Positions 31,721 to 43,189 of a stretch of 64,000 nucleotides of DNA are shown piece after piece (within the stretch, counting starts at the first letter, position 1; each line of letters opens with the position of its first letter). The notes below the pieces were generated by a model. The model ran no database searches. It was given only the letters and a program-made list of their open reading frames with translations, and was not told the origin of the DNA. This DNA is from Amaurobius ferox (taxonomy: Eukaryota; Arthropoda; Arachnida; Araneae; Amaurobiidae): contig OX578135.1 in assembly GCA_951213105.1 (NCBI GenBank), positions 166,523,989-166,587,988 on the forward strand. The letters are read 5' to 3'. The position numbers and the translations under genes are program-made.

Positions 31721-33263
31721 TAATATTCATTTAACTCAAAGTTTCTGCTGCAGCAGGTGCAATGTTTCTGTCGGTGATTTCCATGGACGCCAATGCATGC
31801 AAAGGGGGATCAAACAGTTCGGAATAGGGTATGTCAAATACCTGTCTTTTTGGGAGGCTCTTCGTTTGGGATGAACGCTGTCCCACCCGTAAGCAAAAGG
31901 TTGAATGCATTTTTTTTCGAAACGGAATTTTCAAAGGTTTTATATTTTTAAAATGCTCCATGCGTCTTAATTTTTGTTTGAGATGCATGAAATTTGGCAA
32001 GAAGACACCTTTCATACTTTTTAATGAAACTGGGTATGCATTTTATAATTGAACTTTATTAAGGTAATCAAAAGTGAATAATAACCCAATTAAATGATGA
32101 AAATTAAGTTTTAATGCAGAAAAATATTTAAAAAAAAATTAACTTTCTAAGGGATTTGAAAATGAATACCCAAATTTGTTCATAATGTGTTCTGGAGCGA
32201 TCACAATGTAAAATGGATGAAAAATGTGAGCAAATGGCACGCAAGGAGCATTTTCAAATTTTCGTTAAAAAATTTTAAATTAAAAAAAAAATAGAAAATT
32301 ATAACAAAATTGTAAAAAAATTGAATGGTAATTTATATAGTAATGTTAAGAAGAATATTTATACAAATTTTCATGTTTCTTAGTCAATAAATAAATAAAA
32401 AAAATTTCAACGTCCACCGTCCCCTTAAAGGGCATGAAAAAATCTTCAAATGCCCAACAAAAGGACTATAATGACGTCACAAAGAAAAGAATATTGTATT
32501 GTAAATTGTATATTGTATTGTAAAGAATATTGTATTGTAAAGAAAATCTTTTATGCGTGATTATGTCAAATTGTGCCTTATGCTGCCATGTTTAAAAAAA
32601 AATTAAATTTTGAATAAATTTCGAAATTTTCACTCGAATTAAGAGAAATTTTTATCCAGTTCTCGAGTTTTTTGATAACAAAGCAGCATATAAAGTTTCG
32701 TGAAAACCCATGAATATCTGTGACCGCTATCGTGTAAACAAAAAATCGACTAGAGACAGATATCACAACAGAAATAGTCAAAACGTATTTAGGAGGTCTT
32801 ACAACATATATTGGCGTCAAAATCTCGAAATTGAAAATTCTTGTGAAAACAATACTTACTCAATACTACGTATGGGAAAGTACAAATAACATTCGAATAC
32901 AAAATATGAGACTCCAGTGACGGCGTTACACTTTATTAATGAAGTTAGAACACGGAAATTTACATTTGACTGTCACATCAGCGTTATGCAAACATTATGC
33001 AATTTTCGACAGCTATTGATGTTCTTTCTCAGAGAGAGCTCGTTATGATGGATGGGTGCATATGATGTTCTTCAAACTGATATCCAATTCCGTACACAGT
33101 TTCAACAAGGCCATTTTCATAGCATTATCCGCTTTGTGTCTTTGGATGGGTAACTTGAAAGGAAAACAAATTTTTAAAATACATGCAAGAAACTAATGTG
33201 ATTTTGTGCAATTCAGTTAAAAAAGTGGTCAAAATTGAAAACAAATACCCTATTATACTAGCA
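31721..33263. other. Unannotated stretch
   Basis: AT-rich; open frames here (up to 94 codons) show no recognisable domain. TATTGTATTGTAAA is tandemly repeated at about 32491-32545. No RNA gene recognised. Confidence 0.4.
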
Positions 33264-34298
33264 CAGTCTTCTTTAAAGTGTGTTCCGTGGAATCCTAGGG
33301 TTCCACGACAGTAATATAGAGGTTCCTCAACATGATAATTTCGTATAAATTTTCAGAAAAAACAAACAAACAAACAACAACAACAAAAAAAATCTGATGT
33401 GGGCAGCACATGACTTTCCCTGCAGACTTATATTAACGTTCTCTTTATTTTAACTAAATTTGTTTCACTTTTAATTCAATTTTCGTTCTCATGCGGTAAC
33501 CGGGCTTATTTTCAAAGGTGGCGTAGGGAAAGTACGAAAAACTAAAATATCTCGAGAACGGCTAGTCCTAGTGTAATGGGGTTGGTCTTATTCTTTTCGC
33601 CGTTAAAAATTACGTATTAAATCAGCATTTAATGGATATATTTGAGTATACCCAGTTCTTTAGTTTAGATTTGGACGATTTTTGCGGGCCATTTTGCAAA
33701 AAAAGGCAGGTCATTTTTTTCCGAATCGTACCAAAATCTAATCAACACAAAGGTAACCCTCAAGTGACTTATCTACCGAATTCTGTGAAATTCGGTCCAT
33801 CAGTTTTTCAGTTAGAGTGGATACAAGCTTTTGCGGGCCATTTTGCATAAAAAGGCGGGTTCTTTTATTCCGAATCATACCCAAAACTAATCAGCATCAG
33901 ACTCACTCACAAGTAACTCACATACCAAATTTTGTGAAATTCGGTCCATTAGTTTTTTAGTTAGAGTGGATACAAAATCTGCACAGACAGACAGACACAT
34001 AGACACACAGACACACAGACAGACACATAGACACACACACAGACGTCACGCTAAAAATAGTTTTTTCGTATTCTAGAGGTCTCGAAACGTGTAGATCCGT
34101 CGAAAACTCGAGTTGTGATTTTCGGCATGATTCCAATACTTTCCCTATACATTACCATGTATTGCAGGGAAAGTAAAAACAGCGTAAAATTTCGTATGCG
34201 TAATTTGGTCCATTCTGGACTTTTTCTCAGTTTAGGTTTCCGCCTTCCAATGGAATTTCAAAAGGTTTTCCGCGAGCAAAATAGTTTGAAAAACACTG
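33264..34298. mobile_element. hAT-like MITE carrying a Helitron-like insert
   Basis: Starts CAGTCTTCTTTAAAGT and ends with the approximate inverse ACTATTTT.../...GAAAAACACTG; the inner parts also match (TGTTCCGTGGAA against TTCCGCGAGCA). The 8-bp flanks TACTAGCA and GATTAGTA agree at 5 of 8 positions with only transitions among most differences, fitting an old hAT target duplication. The interior is split by the element at 33393-34174. Confidence 0.55.
33393..34174 (+). mobile_element. Helitron-like element, subfamily 1
   Basis: TCTGATGTGGGCAGCACATG start, two tandem internal blocks with TTTTGCGGGCCATTTTGCA, a (CAGA)n/(CA)n tract at 33982-34044, and a terminal hairpin ending GGAAAGT. Inserted in an A-run inside the hAT-like MITE. 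Confidence 0.7.
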
Positions 34299-34869
34299 GA
34301 TTAGTATTTAAGCCTGTTAAAACAGGGAAACTAATATTCTTGAAAAATTAAATCGCAAATTTTTAATAAGTTTTATCACGCTTCGCGCCGGACTCACTAG
34401 TCGTCATTAAATGGGACAGCCACAAACTTCATAAAGTTTTGAATGTCGAAAACTGTTTTTAATTTAAGTATTATGAAATATTATGAAAAATCTTATATTG
34501 TTATTTTATATCTTAATCTTATATCTATAAACGTTATATGATTTTAGTAAACAGCTTTAAAAATTGAAAAAAAAAATAACTATCACGATATTTTTGATCA
34601 TATGCGACTCAAATAAAACCGGGGGGCGCCGATAAAATAATTGTATTTGAATATTAACAGAATTTTAAGGAGCAATGGAAATCATATATATAAGAACGAT
34701 TATGACCAGTTCATTTAAATGTTTCTTTGACAATTTTGGTTTAACAAATCGTCATTCTTATGTATGTCATTTCTACGTTATCACTTGTATTGTTCCCTAA
34801 AATTTTGTTAATGTCCAAATATAACTCTTATTTTTTATAGGCGCCCCACGGTTTTATTTTTATTTTGAG

Positions 34870-34870
<1 letters not shown>
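34299..34870. other. Unannotated stretch
   Basis: No gene supported. Two inverted words, AAATAAAACCGGGGGGCGCC (34612) and GGCGCCCCACGGTTTTATTT (34840), bracket about 250 bp and could be TIRs of a small MITE lying near 34600-34865. Confidence 0.4.

Positions 34871-34871
<1 letters not shown>

Positions 34872-34921
<50 letters not shown>
34872..34921. repeat. (AT)n microsatellite
   Basis: About 50 bp of uninterrupted TA repeats immediately upstream of the tandem duplication. A similar tract is at 35338-35399. Confidence 0.9.
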
Positions 34922-34925
<4 letters not shown>

Positions 34926-35015
34926 GAAAATTCCGTGAAATATAATATTAAAAATGTTATCAGAAATCACACTTAAAAGGCGCAAAGCTGCACTAAAAAG
35001 AGGATTAAAAATATT

Positions 35016-35334
35016 TTCAAAATGAAAAGAGGTATGGATGGATGCATTGTACCAAAAGATGGCCGGGGGGGGGGGGTTGTGACCCCCTCACCCCGGTTAA
35101 GCATGCTTTGTGTCGCGACATGCTTTGTGTCGCGACTCAGAGCTCAAGCACCACAGCCCCGAAATACCCTGGAGTTGCAGGAAAGCTGCTTGCACATCTG
35201 GTATTATTTGTCTTCGGCCACCTACCAAAGACCTGTGGCATCCATGCCACGGCGGGTTGCAGTTGCTTTGATTGCCAAAGGTGGAGCAACACGATATTGA
35301 GTAGGTGTTCATAATGTTTTGGCTCTTCAGTGTG

Positions 35335-35377
<43 letters not shown>

Positions 35378-35505
35378 TATATATATATATATATATATTT
35401 TATTTTTCAAAATGAAAAGAGGTATGGATGGATGCATTGTACCAAAAGATGGCCGGGGGGGTTGTGACCCCCTCACCCCGGTTAAGCATGCTTTGTGTCG
35501 CGACA
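35016..35505. repeat. Duplicated G-rich block with an intervening repeat
   Basis: The block TTCAAAATGAAAAGAGGTATG... through a G run to TGTGTCGCGACA occurs at 35016-35113, again at 35408-35505, and a third time in copy B at 44142-44248. The G runs are 10, 7 and 13 bases, so they are unstable. Between the two copies in A lies a repeat end (TTCATAATGTTTTGGCTCTT at about 35308) followed by (AT)n. Confidence 0.65.
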
Positions 35506-36057
35506 ACACTCCCGGAGAGCCGGTACATTGCAAAATAGAATACGAAAGTATCAAGTTTTAAGATGAAAACCAGACATTATACGCAAACAAATATAAGAGA
35601 GAATTGTCGAGATCCAGCCATATCAAAAATCATTAACAGTAAATGTTTGAAATATGTTCACTAGTATAAATGAGCAAAATTACATAGCTTCTACTTTAAG
35701 AAGACTTTAAATATTGACGCTTAATATAACAATAATAAGAAAGTCTATCTCTAAAACAATTTACCTCAATGACAGTTAATAGTATCATACATGTAGAGGT
35801 ACATCTTGCATATCGTATCATACAAGTTGAAGTAAATCTTCCATACCGTATTACACAATAGACCCTATTCAAGAGGTCCCATATCAGATATCACTACGCT
35901 TTACCTGTGACAATCCAGTATGTATATTGCCATCAGTTTTATTTAAAAATAAACGGTAACAATCGGTTACAGTTATTTTATAAAATTTGTAGATAATGTT
36001 ACATAAAAAACACTTAGGAAAACCTTGTGAGATGGTGTTTTTTAGGAAACGAAAATC
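35506..36057. other. Unannotated stretch in duplication copy A
   Basis: Three short direct repeats around GTATCATACA...GTACATCTTGCATA at 35780-35860. Its counterpart in copy B is 44249-44800. No gene supported, except that the right part may be the 3' region of the RT fragment. Confidence 0.4.
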
Positions 36058-36420
36058 TCATAAATATCGATCTTCCTTTTTACTGTTTATTCTCTGACTA
36101 CGCATTAATTGTTCCAGTATAATATTTCCTAAAACATTTTTGTGTATACAAGAATTCCAGTTTATGATATAATTGATTTTGAAGTGGAAGTCGTTGCGTT
36201 TATCGTACAAACGGAAACCAGTAGAACCACCTGGCTGTTTGTATATTGTTAGATCCAGAAAATTTAGACTTTTGTTGACATTGTATGGAGTTTCAGTAAG
36301 TTTTAAATGCTGTGGATAGAAACTAAAATCCATCTGATATGCTTCACATGGATACGCTCTTAAAATATCGTCAACGTAGCGAATGAACAGGATTTCGTTT
36401 AATATATGCGTTCCATCCGA
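36058..36420 (-). pseudogene. Reverse-transcriptase fragment with YVDD core
   Basis: Minus strand: ILFIRYVDDILRAYP, then DFSFYPQHLKLTE, SLNFLDLTIYKQ and RLYDKRNDFHFKI. YVDD is the RT catalytic motif; the following FLDL...LYDKRNDF pattern matches an invertebrate RT family I have seen annotated only as reverse transcriptase-like. It is not a typical LINE and might be Penelope-like or another lineage. A decayed continuation is seen down to about 35900. In copy B only the part C-terminal to NIILEQLMRSQ survives (about 44650-44865). Confidence 0.6.
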
Positions 36421-36561
36421 GAGAGAGAGAGAGAGAAACAGGATTTCGTTTAATATATGCGTTCCATCCGAGAGAGAGAGAGAGAGAGAGAGAGAGGATA
36501 CGCTCTTAAAATATCGTCAACGTAGCGAATGAACAGGATTTCGTTTAATATATGCGTTCCA

Positions 36562-36598
<37 letters not shown>

Positions 36599-36800
36599 AG
36601 AGAGAGAAGAGAGAGAAGAGAGGATACCCTCTTAAAATATCGTCAACGTAGCGAATGAACAGGATTTCGTTTAATATATGCGTTCCATCCGAGAGAGAGA
36701 GAGATAAGAGAGAGAGATAAGAGAGAGAGATAAGAGAGAAGAGAGAGAGAGAGGAGAGAGAAAGTGAGAGAAAGTGAGTGAGAGAGAGAGAGAGAGAGAG
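36350..36800 (-). repeat. Satellite built from the RT catalytic segment and (GA)n
   Basis: A 71-bp unit coding on the minus strand for the RYVDDIL segment occurs at 36350-36420, truncated at 36437-36471, then at 36496-36566 and 36622-36692. Each unit is followed by (GA)n of variable length (about 16 to 60 bp), and a final GA/GATA-rich tract runs to 36800. All units end at the same base (ATCCGA) before the GA run. Confidence 0.85.
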
Positions 36801-36865
36801 ACGTCTGTAAAGGTGATGAGCTCGATCAGCTCGATTTACATTTTTAATTGATATAGGGTCCCCAT

Positions 36866-37183
36866 TCACGCTAACATGAACCGTTCTTGACCGCTAACAT
36901 GAACCGTTCTTGAGATATTGAACATTTTTCAAAAAAATTATCAAAAAAGTCATAAAAAATGAAAAAAAATATTTCCTATTGAAAAACATGTTCACTTTTC
37001 ATATGTAATACCATGCGATAAATTGGATGACATCACTCTCGTGGATCTAGCTCGTTCCATTCATGAAAAAAGATACTTTGAGTAATACTTTTGTATTTGA
37101 AAGCCAATAGTCATTTGTCTGCTGTAAGAATAACTTATTTCTTCGCCCGTAACGCTTGGCGAGATTTTGGCGACGAATTTGGC
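36866..37183 (-). mobile_element. Helitron-like subfamily 2 fragment
   Basis: Contains GCTAACATGAACCGTTCTTG (partly duplicated), GTGGATCTAGCTCGTTC and GCTTGGCGAGATTTTGGCGA, all diagnostic of subfamily 2, but lacks both ends. Confidence 0.65.
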
Positions 37184-37224
37184 TTTGCAATTTAAATTGT
37201 CCACTTATCTTCAACAGGTAAAGA

Positions 37225-37262
37225 ATTAAAGCGTATTTCAATCCTTTTGGGACACCCTGTAT
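37225..37262. mobile_element. Terminal fragment of another mariner-like repeat
   Basis: Ends TTTTGGGACACCCTGTA, a form typical of mariner-like inverted repeats, directly next to the Tc1 element. The rest is not recognisable. Confidence 0.4.
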
Positions 37263-37429
37263 ACACGCGTCAAAGTGCAATCGCAGCACCATGAGGAAAT
37301 GCACGGTAGAAGACCGGTAGAAGAGAGAGTCATATGCAAATGATTTAAAAACAAGCAAAGATATGCAAAAGAAACCTGTTTATTCAGTAAAGAATATGGC
37401 CCCACGGGCAGTTAGTTATACAGGCTTCT

Positions 37430-38382
37430 AAATGGCGAGGAACACTGTCGATGAGGCTATTAATGGTTGCCTGAGGTAATCCTTGCCAAGTAGCGTCAAC
37501 TACAGCACGCAGTTCGTCTACGAAATGTACCGGTGGTCTCTGGTACATACCATTGAATTCCCATCCTTTCCTGGCCCCCGGGCCAGGAAAGGATGGGAAT
37601 TCAGTTCAGAGTGTTGAGAGTTCGCCGTGCGGTGTGCCGTTGTCTTGATGGAACACCGTGCCAGGGACGGCCTGCATCAGTTGCGAACCACAGGTATCAC
37701 AGCTTGTGTGTACCAGTCCGAGGTCAGGTTACCTGCAATGTACACCAGAGCTGACCGCTGATCGAACATGATACCGCCCCAAACCATGATGCCAGGTGTG
37801 GGGCCGGTGTGACGCTCGGTGGTATGGGATGGCAAGCGGCGTTCCCCTGGAAGTCGCCACACCCGTCCACGGCTGTCATTTCTTCACAGGCAGAAGCGAG
37901 ATTCATCCGTAAACAATACCCGATGCCATTCATTGGTCTAGTGGCGATTACGACGACACTACGCCAGACGTGCAATACTGTGTCGAGCGCTTAATGGCAT
38001 CCCAGTGGTTGGCTGCCGTCGAGCAGCTGTACTCCATGCAGAATGTTGCGAATGGTTTGGGTGCACTCAGGTGCATCCGTTGATGTTGGCAGGCTGTTTC
38101 GGATGCCACTTGGCGTTGTGAACGTGTCGCGAAGATGCGAACGTCGGCGAATCTGCTGGTCTGTGCGCTCTGTCGTGCGGCTGTTCTATCCACTCCCTCT
38201 TCGGCGTGTTCTCTGATGTTCTGCGCCCATCGTGTCACACATCGCTGGATGGTACTCACGTCGTGCCCCAAACGCGTGTCAATTGCACGCATCGACAAAC
38301 ACACTTCACGTAGCTCCAAGATACAGTCTCGTTCCCCAGTCGTTAACTGCTGGTATACAGTTCTCTGAAGTCTTCGGGGCAT
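37430..38382 (-). pseudogene. Tc1-like transposase, broken
   Basis: Protein order on the minus strand: 38382 downward MPRRLQRTVYQQLTTGERDC with LGHDVSTIQRCVTRW (paired helix-turn-helix DNA-binding region), a frameshifted middle, 37677-37862 with GPTPGIMVWGGIMF (the MVWGGI segment after the first Asp), then VFHQDNGTPHG at about 37640, and a C-terminal segment ending with a VHFVDELRAVVDATWQGLPQ-like stretch near 37480-37550. A 48-bp palindrome (37555-37602) replaces the part that should carry the third catalytic residue. Frameshifts and this loss make it inactive. Confidence 0.8.
37555..37602. repeat. Perfect 23-bp-arm palindrome
   Basis: Arms GAATTCCCATCCTTTCCTGG plus CCC and their exact complement, with a 2-nt spacer (CC). 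It sits at the deletion junction inside the Tc1 transposase. Confidence 0.9.
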
Positions 38383-38548
38383 CGCTTCTTCACTTTTTCG
38401 AATATTCGGCTGTTACAAATCGTCGCTGACAGCATTTACGAGACGAGCCATTTACTGGTCTTTATCATCCGAAACTGGGTGTCACGCGACACGATACGTA
38501 CGAAAACTTAATCATTTGCATATGCCCCTCTCTTCTACCGGTACTGTG

Positions 38549-39983
38549 ATTTGCATATGGCTACGTTCATTCCTTCATGGTGCTCCAATTTCACTTTTGA
38601 CGAGTGTATAAACATAAATAGTAGTATGTATATACACTCAGACATCCCGTCAAAATATTTTATAATCAGCTCAGAAATACTTGAAAGGTGCTTTTCCATT
38701 GAAATCTCGAATTCTCGACCCCGTCCAATGCTTTATCTATATACATTATATTTTGTATCTATGGGAAGAAAAAGTCAATTCTTTTCTCAAATCAAATTTG
38801 CCTTTCACTTCCAAAACAAGATATATTTTTGCCAGTGCCATTATACGTTGTTGCTGTTATTCTAGCATGTACCCATGTATCTTTTTTGTCTGGATTTGCA
38901 TTTCGACAGCACAATGATATCATGTTTTCATATATTTCCAAGATGGCCCCGCAGCCGAGAAGTGAAATATTATAATATGCTCATATTTATTGGTTTGTTT
39001 GTTTTCAATATATAGTTTAAGAAGTATACATATAGATTCATGATATAAAGTTTTCTTCAGAAATGTAGGCATACCATATTGTATCTTACAAATCTGAATC
39101 TAATAGATTTTGCAAAATAAGTTTGTTTAGGATATCAAAACTATGACACAATTCGAATTACTGCTTTTTCAAAAATAATTCTTTAACGAAGCAGAGCGAG
39201 GTACGAATGGAACTTCCTAGCCATCGACTCAACTACGATTCTGTTTCTGATGCTGTTTCGAGACTATTAGACCGAATTTGGAACATTTATAAAATTTAAC
39301 AAGTTTCAGGTCTTGACGAAATCCAAATTCTGAAGTTCAATATGTGAACTTTGATAATTGAGGTTGAAGGTCATCGTGGGAAAATTATTTTTGAAACTTT
39401 CGCGCGCTATGTTCATAAAATAAGCCATTGTTGCTATTTAATGCTTTGATATGTGAAATGTGGTATGCAGCTAATTTAAATGATTCTAAATGCTTAAAAC
39501 AGATCACGTGACATGTGGTAAAGCTTGTTATTTAATATCAACGTTGAGGAACAAATTGTTTGGTTACAAGGCCATGTTTAGCAATGATTATTATTGAAGA
39601 GCGACTGATTATTAAAACCATCGAGCTTGGCTATATTTTGGGATTTATGAAGAAAAAAATACCATTTCGAGGTTCTTTAATGTTATTCTGTGGCACAGTT
39701 CGACGATGTGATAATACACCATTTAAAATCAGTATTAATTTTGCCTTCTCTCCATGTTTTGATCTGATATTTAAGTATTCTGATTGAAAAGTTATATTGA
39801 ATTTAAAACGTCGAATTTTTATATAAAATATTTGGATGTAATTTTTCATATTTCACATTATTTAGCTATAATTGGATCACAATGATTACCAGAATTAAAT
39901 AGAAAGATTCACGATTTTCAGATTTCGTACCTCAGTTATTCTTTTACAATATTTCGTCAAAATTCTTTAAAAGTTTCCCTTTA
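38549..39983. other. Repeat-derived stretch, no gene
   Basis: The first part (38560-38780) resembles a third subfamily of the hairpin-ended elements (TCGAATTCTCGACCCCGTCC followed by a weak hairpin). The rest is AT-rich and duplicated at 45380-46810 with few differences, but the open frames carry no domain and differ by indels between copies, so they are not supported as genes. Confidence 0.45.
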
Positions 39984-41165
39984 ACTTTCTCTATATACAT
40001 GGTATAATGTTTACGGGACAGTAATGGTGTTGTTGTTGAGATCCAGACCGTCCGACCTACCAGAAAGGTGTAAGGGTAACTGTTTGGACGGCCGGGAAGA
40101 GCCACCCAATTTAGACCGGAATCCAGTGGGGGATGTATCCACAGGGACCGTACCCTCCTTCCTCTACCACCAACCTTTTGGAAGGACTTACGGACCCACA
40201 TGTTTAACGTGATCGTACTCCGCGTGAAAACGGTGGAAGTTTTGGCAGCGGAGAGAATCAAACTCGGGCCTACCTAGTGCAATTCCCGCGCGTTAACCAC
40301 TGGGCTACCGCTCCCACGGGAAAGTAATGAGACGGAGTCAAAAATTTGAATTCGAGTTTTTGACGGAAGAGCACGTTTCAATCATTCCTGAACACGAATC
40401 AATCATTTTGGTGGTGATCTCTCTCTCTCTTTGTATGTGTAAGTATATGTGTGAGTGTGTGTGTGTGTGTGAAAGTATGTGTGTGTGTGTGTGTACAAGT
40501 ATGTGTTTGTGTGTGTGTCCGTGAGTCTGTGGAGACGTTTCACAAACGAATGGAGCCGGCCACTCAACCAGCTGCTCATACCCTAGGGTGAGTCGGGTGG
40601 CCTGGATCTTTCACAAACGAATGGAGAGTTTCTAATGACATTTAGTATAAAAATTACAAACAGTGAATACTGGAAGCCTATTGATTTTAAACGTAATCGA
40701 ATATTTAGAACACCCCAAAATATTCTAACAAAATAGGCGATTAATTTGGCGAGCTTGGTGCCTCATTTAACGAAATATTGCCACCTTGGCGATATTTCAT
40801 GGTAGATTGACGGCAATGTCGTCAAAATTGCAAAAATGACGTTAAGGTAACGAAAACAAAGCTAAGTTAACGAAAGTGACTCCAAATTGATGAATTAATT
40901 ATTAAAATATTTTAATATATGAACTTCATTGCTTAATGCGGATGCTATTAATATCGAAATTTGTTAATTTAGTGCGTGAATTGGATACTTTGAAATAGTT
41001 TTACAGGTTGTTATTCTGGAAAGCGCTAAATGTACAATTCAACATTAAAATCATTGTGCCATAGATCTTATACATCAATTTTTAACTGTGAAAGAAGAAA
41101 ATTCATTGCAATTCATTCAATTCATCCAATTTCAATTATGGAAAGCCATGTGCTGCACACATCAT
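39984..41165 (-). mobile_element. Helitron-like element (subfamily 3), interrupted by a SINE
   Basis: Minus strand: hairpin ACTTTCTCTATATAC..., A/T-rich body with (GT)n at 40455-40520, ending GGAAAGCCATGTGCTGCACAC near 41150. Contains the SINE at 40027-40315. Directly followed head-to-tail by the next element at 41169. Confidence 0.6.
40027..40315 (-). mobile_element. tRNA-headed SINE with 14-bp target duplication
   Basis: Flanks ACGGGACAGTAATG (40013-40026) and ACGGGAAAGTAATG (40316-40329) agree at 13 of 14 positions. On the minus strand the head reads GGTAGCCCAGTGGTTAAC (box A) and GAGTTTGATTC (box B), followed by the body and a (CAA)n tail. Body sequence is shared with the 5S-headed copy at 6571-6951. 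Confidence 0.9.
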
Positions 41166-41168
41166 ATT

Positions 41169-41374
41169 ACTTTCCTTATATACAATAATGTATAAGGAAA
41201 GTATTGTGACGGGGTCGAAAATTCGAATTCAAGTTTTCGACGGGAGAGCACGTTTCAAGCATCCCTGATCACGAATCGAACATTCTTAAAGTGATGTCTG
41301 CGTGTGTGTGTGTGAAAGTATGTGTGTGTGTGTGTGAAAGTATGTGTGTGTGTGTGTGTGTGTGTGTGAAAGTA

Positions 41375-41405
<31 letters not shown>

Positions 41406-42214
41406 GTATGTGTGTGTGTGTGTGTGTTTGTGCGTGTGTGTGTGTCAGTGAGTCTGTGGAGACAATAACTGACGAACGAATGGACCGATTCGAACGAAAT
41501 TTGGTATAAAAATTACAATCCGTAAACACTGGAAGCCTATTGTTTTTATAAGCAATCGAGTGTTCAGAACCCCCCCTAAATTTTCGAGTGAAATTTTGAA
41601 AAAATCGTCAAAAAATCAAAACCTCTAATAAAGTTACGCAAATAAACATTTCTTATGTAATTTTTCATTAGAAAACAATTGACATAAATTTTAGAACGCT
41701 AACATGAACCGTTCTCGAGATATTGTACATTTTTCAAAAAAATATCAAAAAGTCATATAAAATAAAAAAAAATATTTCCTATTGAGAGACATGTTCACTT
41801 TTCATATGTAATACCATGCGATAAATTTGGTGACATCACTCTCGTGGATCTAGCTCGTTCTATTCATGAAAAAAGATTCTTTGAGTAATACTTTTGTATT
41901 TGAACGCCAATAGTCATTTATCTGCTGGAGGAATAACTTATTTCTCCGTCCATAACGCTTGGCGAGATTTTGGCGACGAATTTGGTGGGATGTCGCTAAC
42001 TTGGCGAATTTTTTAAATGTTGCTAAATTAATGGAAAATTCGCCAAATGGATAAAAATGACCCTAAATCAATGAAAATAACGACTCATTGACGAAAATTC
42101 AATATCTTGTCAAGAATATAAATATCTACTATAAAAGTAATCTATTTTATTTTACTGTAAAAGTAGTAAATTCATTGCATTATATAAGGAAAGTCATGTG
42201 CTGCTCACATCAGA
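41169..42214 (-). mobile_element. Helitron-like element, subfamily 2
   Basis: Minus strand, hairpin first (ACTTTCCTTATATAC...GGAAAGT), a long (GT)n/GTGAAAGTAT tract at 41296-41450, and the terminal CACATCAGA. Closely similar to 13169-14106 and 55419-56376. Confidence 0.7.
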
Positions 42215-43189
42215 TTTTTTTAAAAGTTGGAAACAGTTTAGTAACGCCAATGGATGGCTTATTTTGGCCTATCTGCATTAATAAAAGCTATTTTGATACT
42301 CTTAATACATAGCATATTTTGAATTATCAATTTAGCCTTTATATTATAAACCATTGTCATCGTTTCGAGAATTATCATTGTTTCTCATAGAAAATAAAAG
42401 TATGAAAATACTAAACTTCGAATCATTCGAGTTCTAATCACGAGAAACACTAAAAATGATCACTATCCAGTTTTTCACATACTGTATATCTACAAACTTG
42501 TCTGCAGGTGCAATAGCTCTTGAATTATCGCGTCCTCACCTACAGATGGACAACTTTCTAAAAGAGTTCAGAGGGTCTTCAAACGTTTTCGAATTCGAAC
42601 ATATTCTGGCGAACGATACTTTTTCTATACAGTAGTATGTAAAGAGCGATAATTATACGTATTTTATATAATAAATATATGTGATAGAATGTATTTGCCT
42701 AATAAACTGAATAAGATATTCCATAAATAAGAAAAACAAAATAATCTCCCAGACACTTTTAATCCCTTTTCATTTTACCCGAAAACTTTTTCATATGTCC
42801 CTTTGAGTATAACCGTAACTTTAAAACATTTTCGATACAATGGTTCACTAGCGAAATTTCAAGAACGACACTAATGCCATTTCTCGTATACATTTTTCTC
42901 ACATTCTGGTTTTTTCGAAAACTTCTAATAACGGTTTTATGCTCTTGGAGTTCCATTTTTTCTTTTGAACAGCCTAGCTCTAGGTTCGATGAAAATTTAC
43001 GTTCAATATTTATAAGGTATATTACCCGCTATAGAAATTTTCTAGACACAATACACTGAAAAACACATTCAAAATTTATCCTTCTTCAATTATTATTTTC
43101 CCTACATAGATAGCCAATACAGATCCTGTATAGATAAGGGTCAAATAATTCGAATTTGAATTTTCCACCAAGTAGCGTGTTTCGAGCAT
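42215..43189. other. Unannotated stretch in duplication copy A
   Basis: AT-rich, no gene supported; its duplicate is 49417-50395. Small indels between copies break the open frames. Confidence 0.45.

Larger units (their letters stand above)
37301..38548 (-). mobile_element. Tc1-like element with degenerate transposase
   Basis: Inverted ends ACCGGTAGAAGAGAG (left, about 37313) and CTCTCTTCTACCGGT (right, about 38527), followed inward by CATATGCAAATGA on both sides. The transposase gene is on the minus strand. Only the right third (from about 38110) survives in duplication copy B (44947-45365). Confidence 0.82.

Noticed and set aside
36450..36869. 139-residue Ser/Leu-rich minus-strand frame
   Set aside because: It is the translation of (GA)n repeats and the repeated RT segment, not a protein gene.
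38551..38917. 104- and 78-codon frames conserved in duplication copy B (45370-45802)
   Set aside because: Conservation reflects the tandem duplication. There is no domain, the frames overlap each other, and an indel changes one of them.
41269..41529. His/Thr-repeat and Cys/Val-repeat frames over (GT)n tracts, also at 40.4, 47.2 and 48.5 kb
   Set aside because: Microsatellite translations inside Helitron-like elements.
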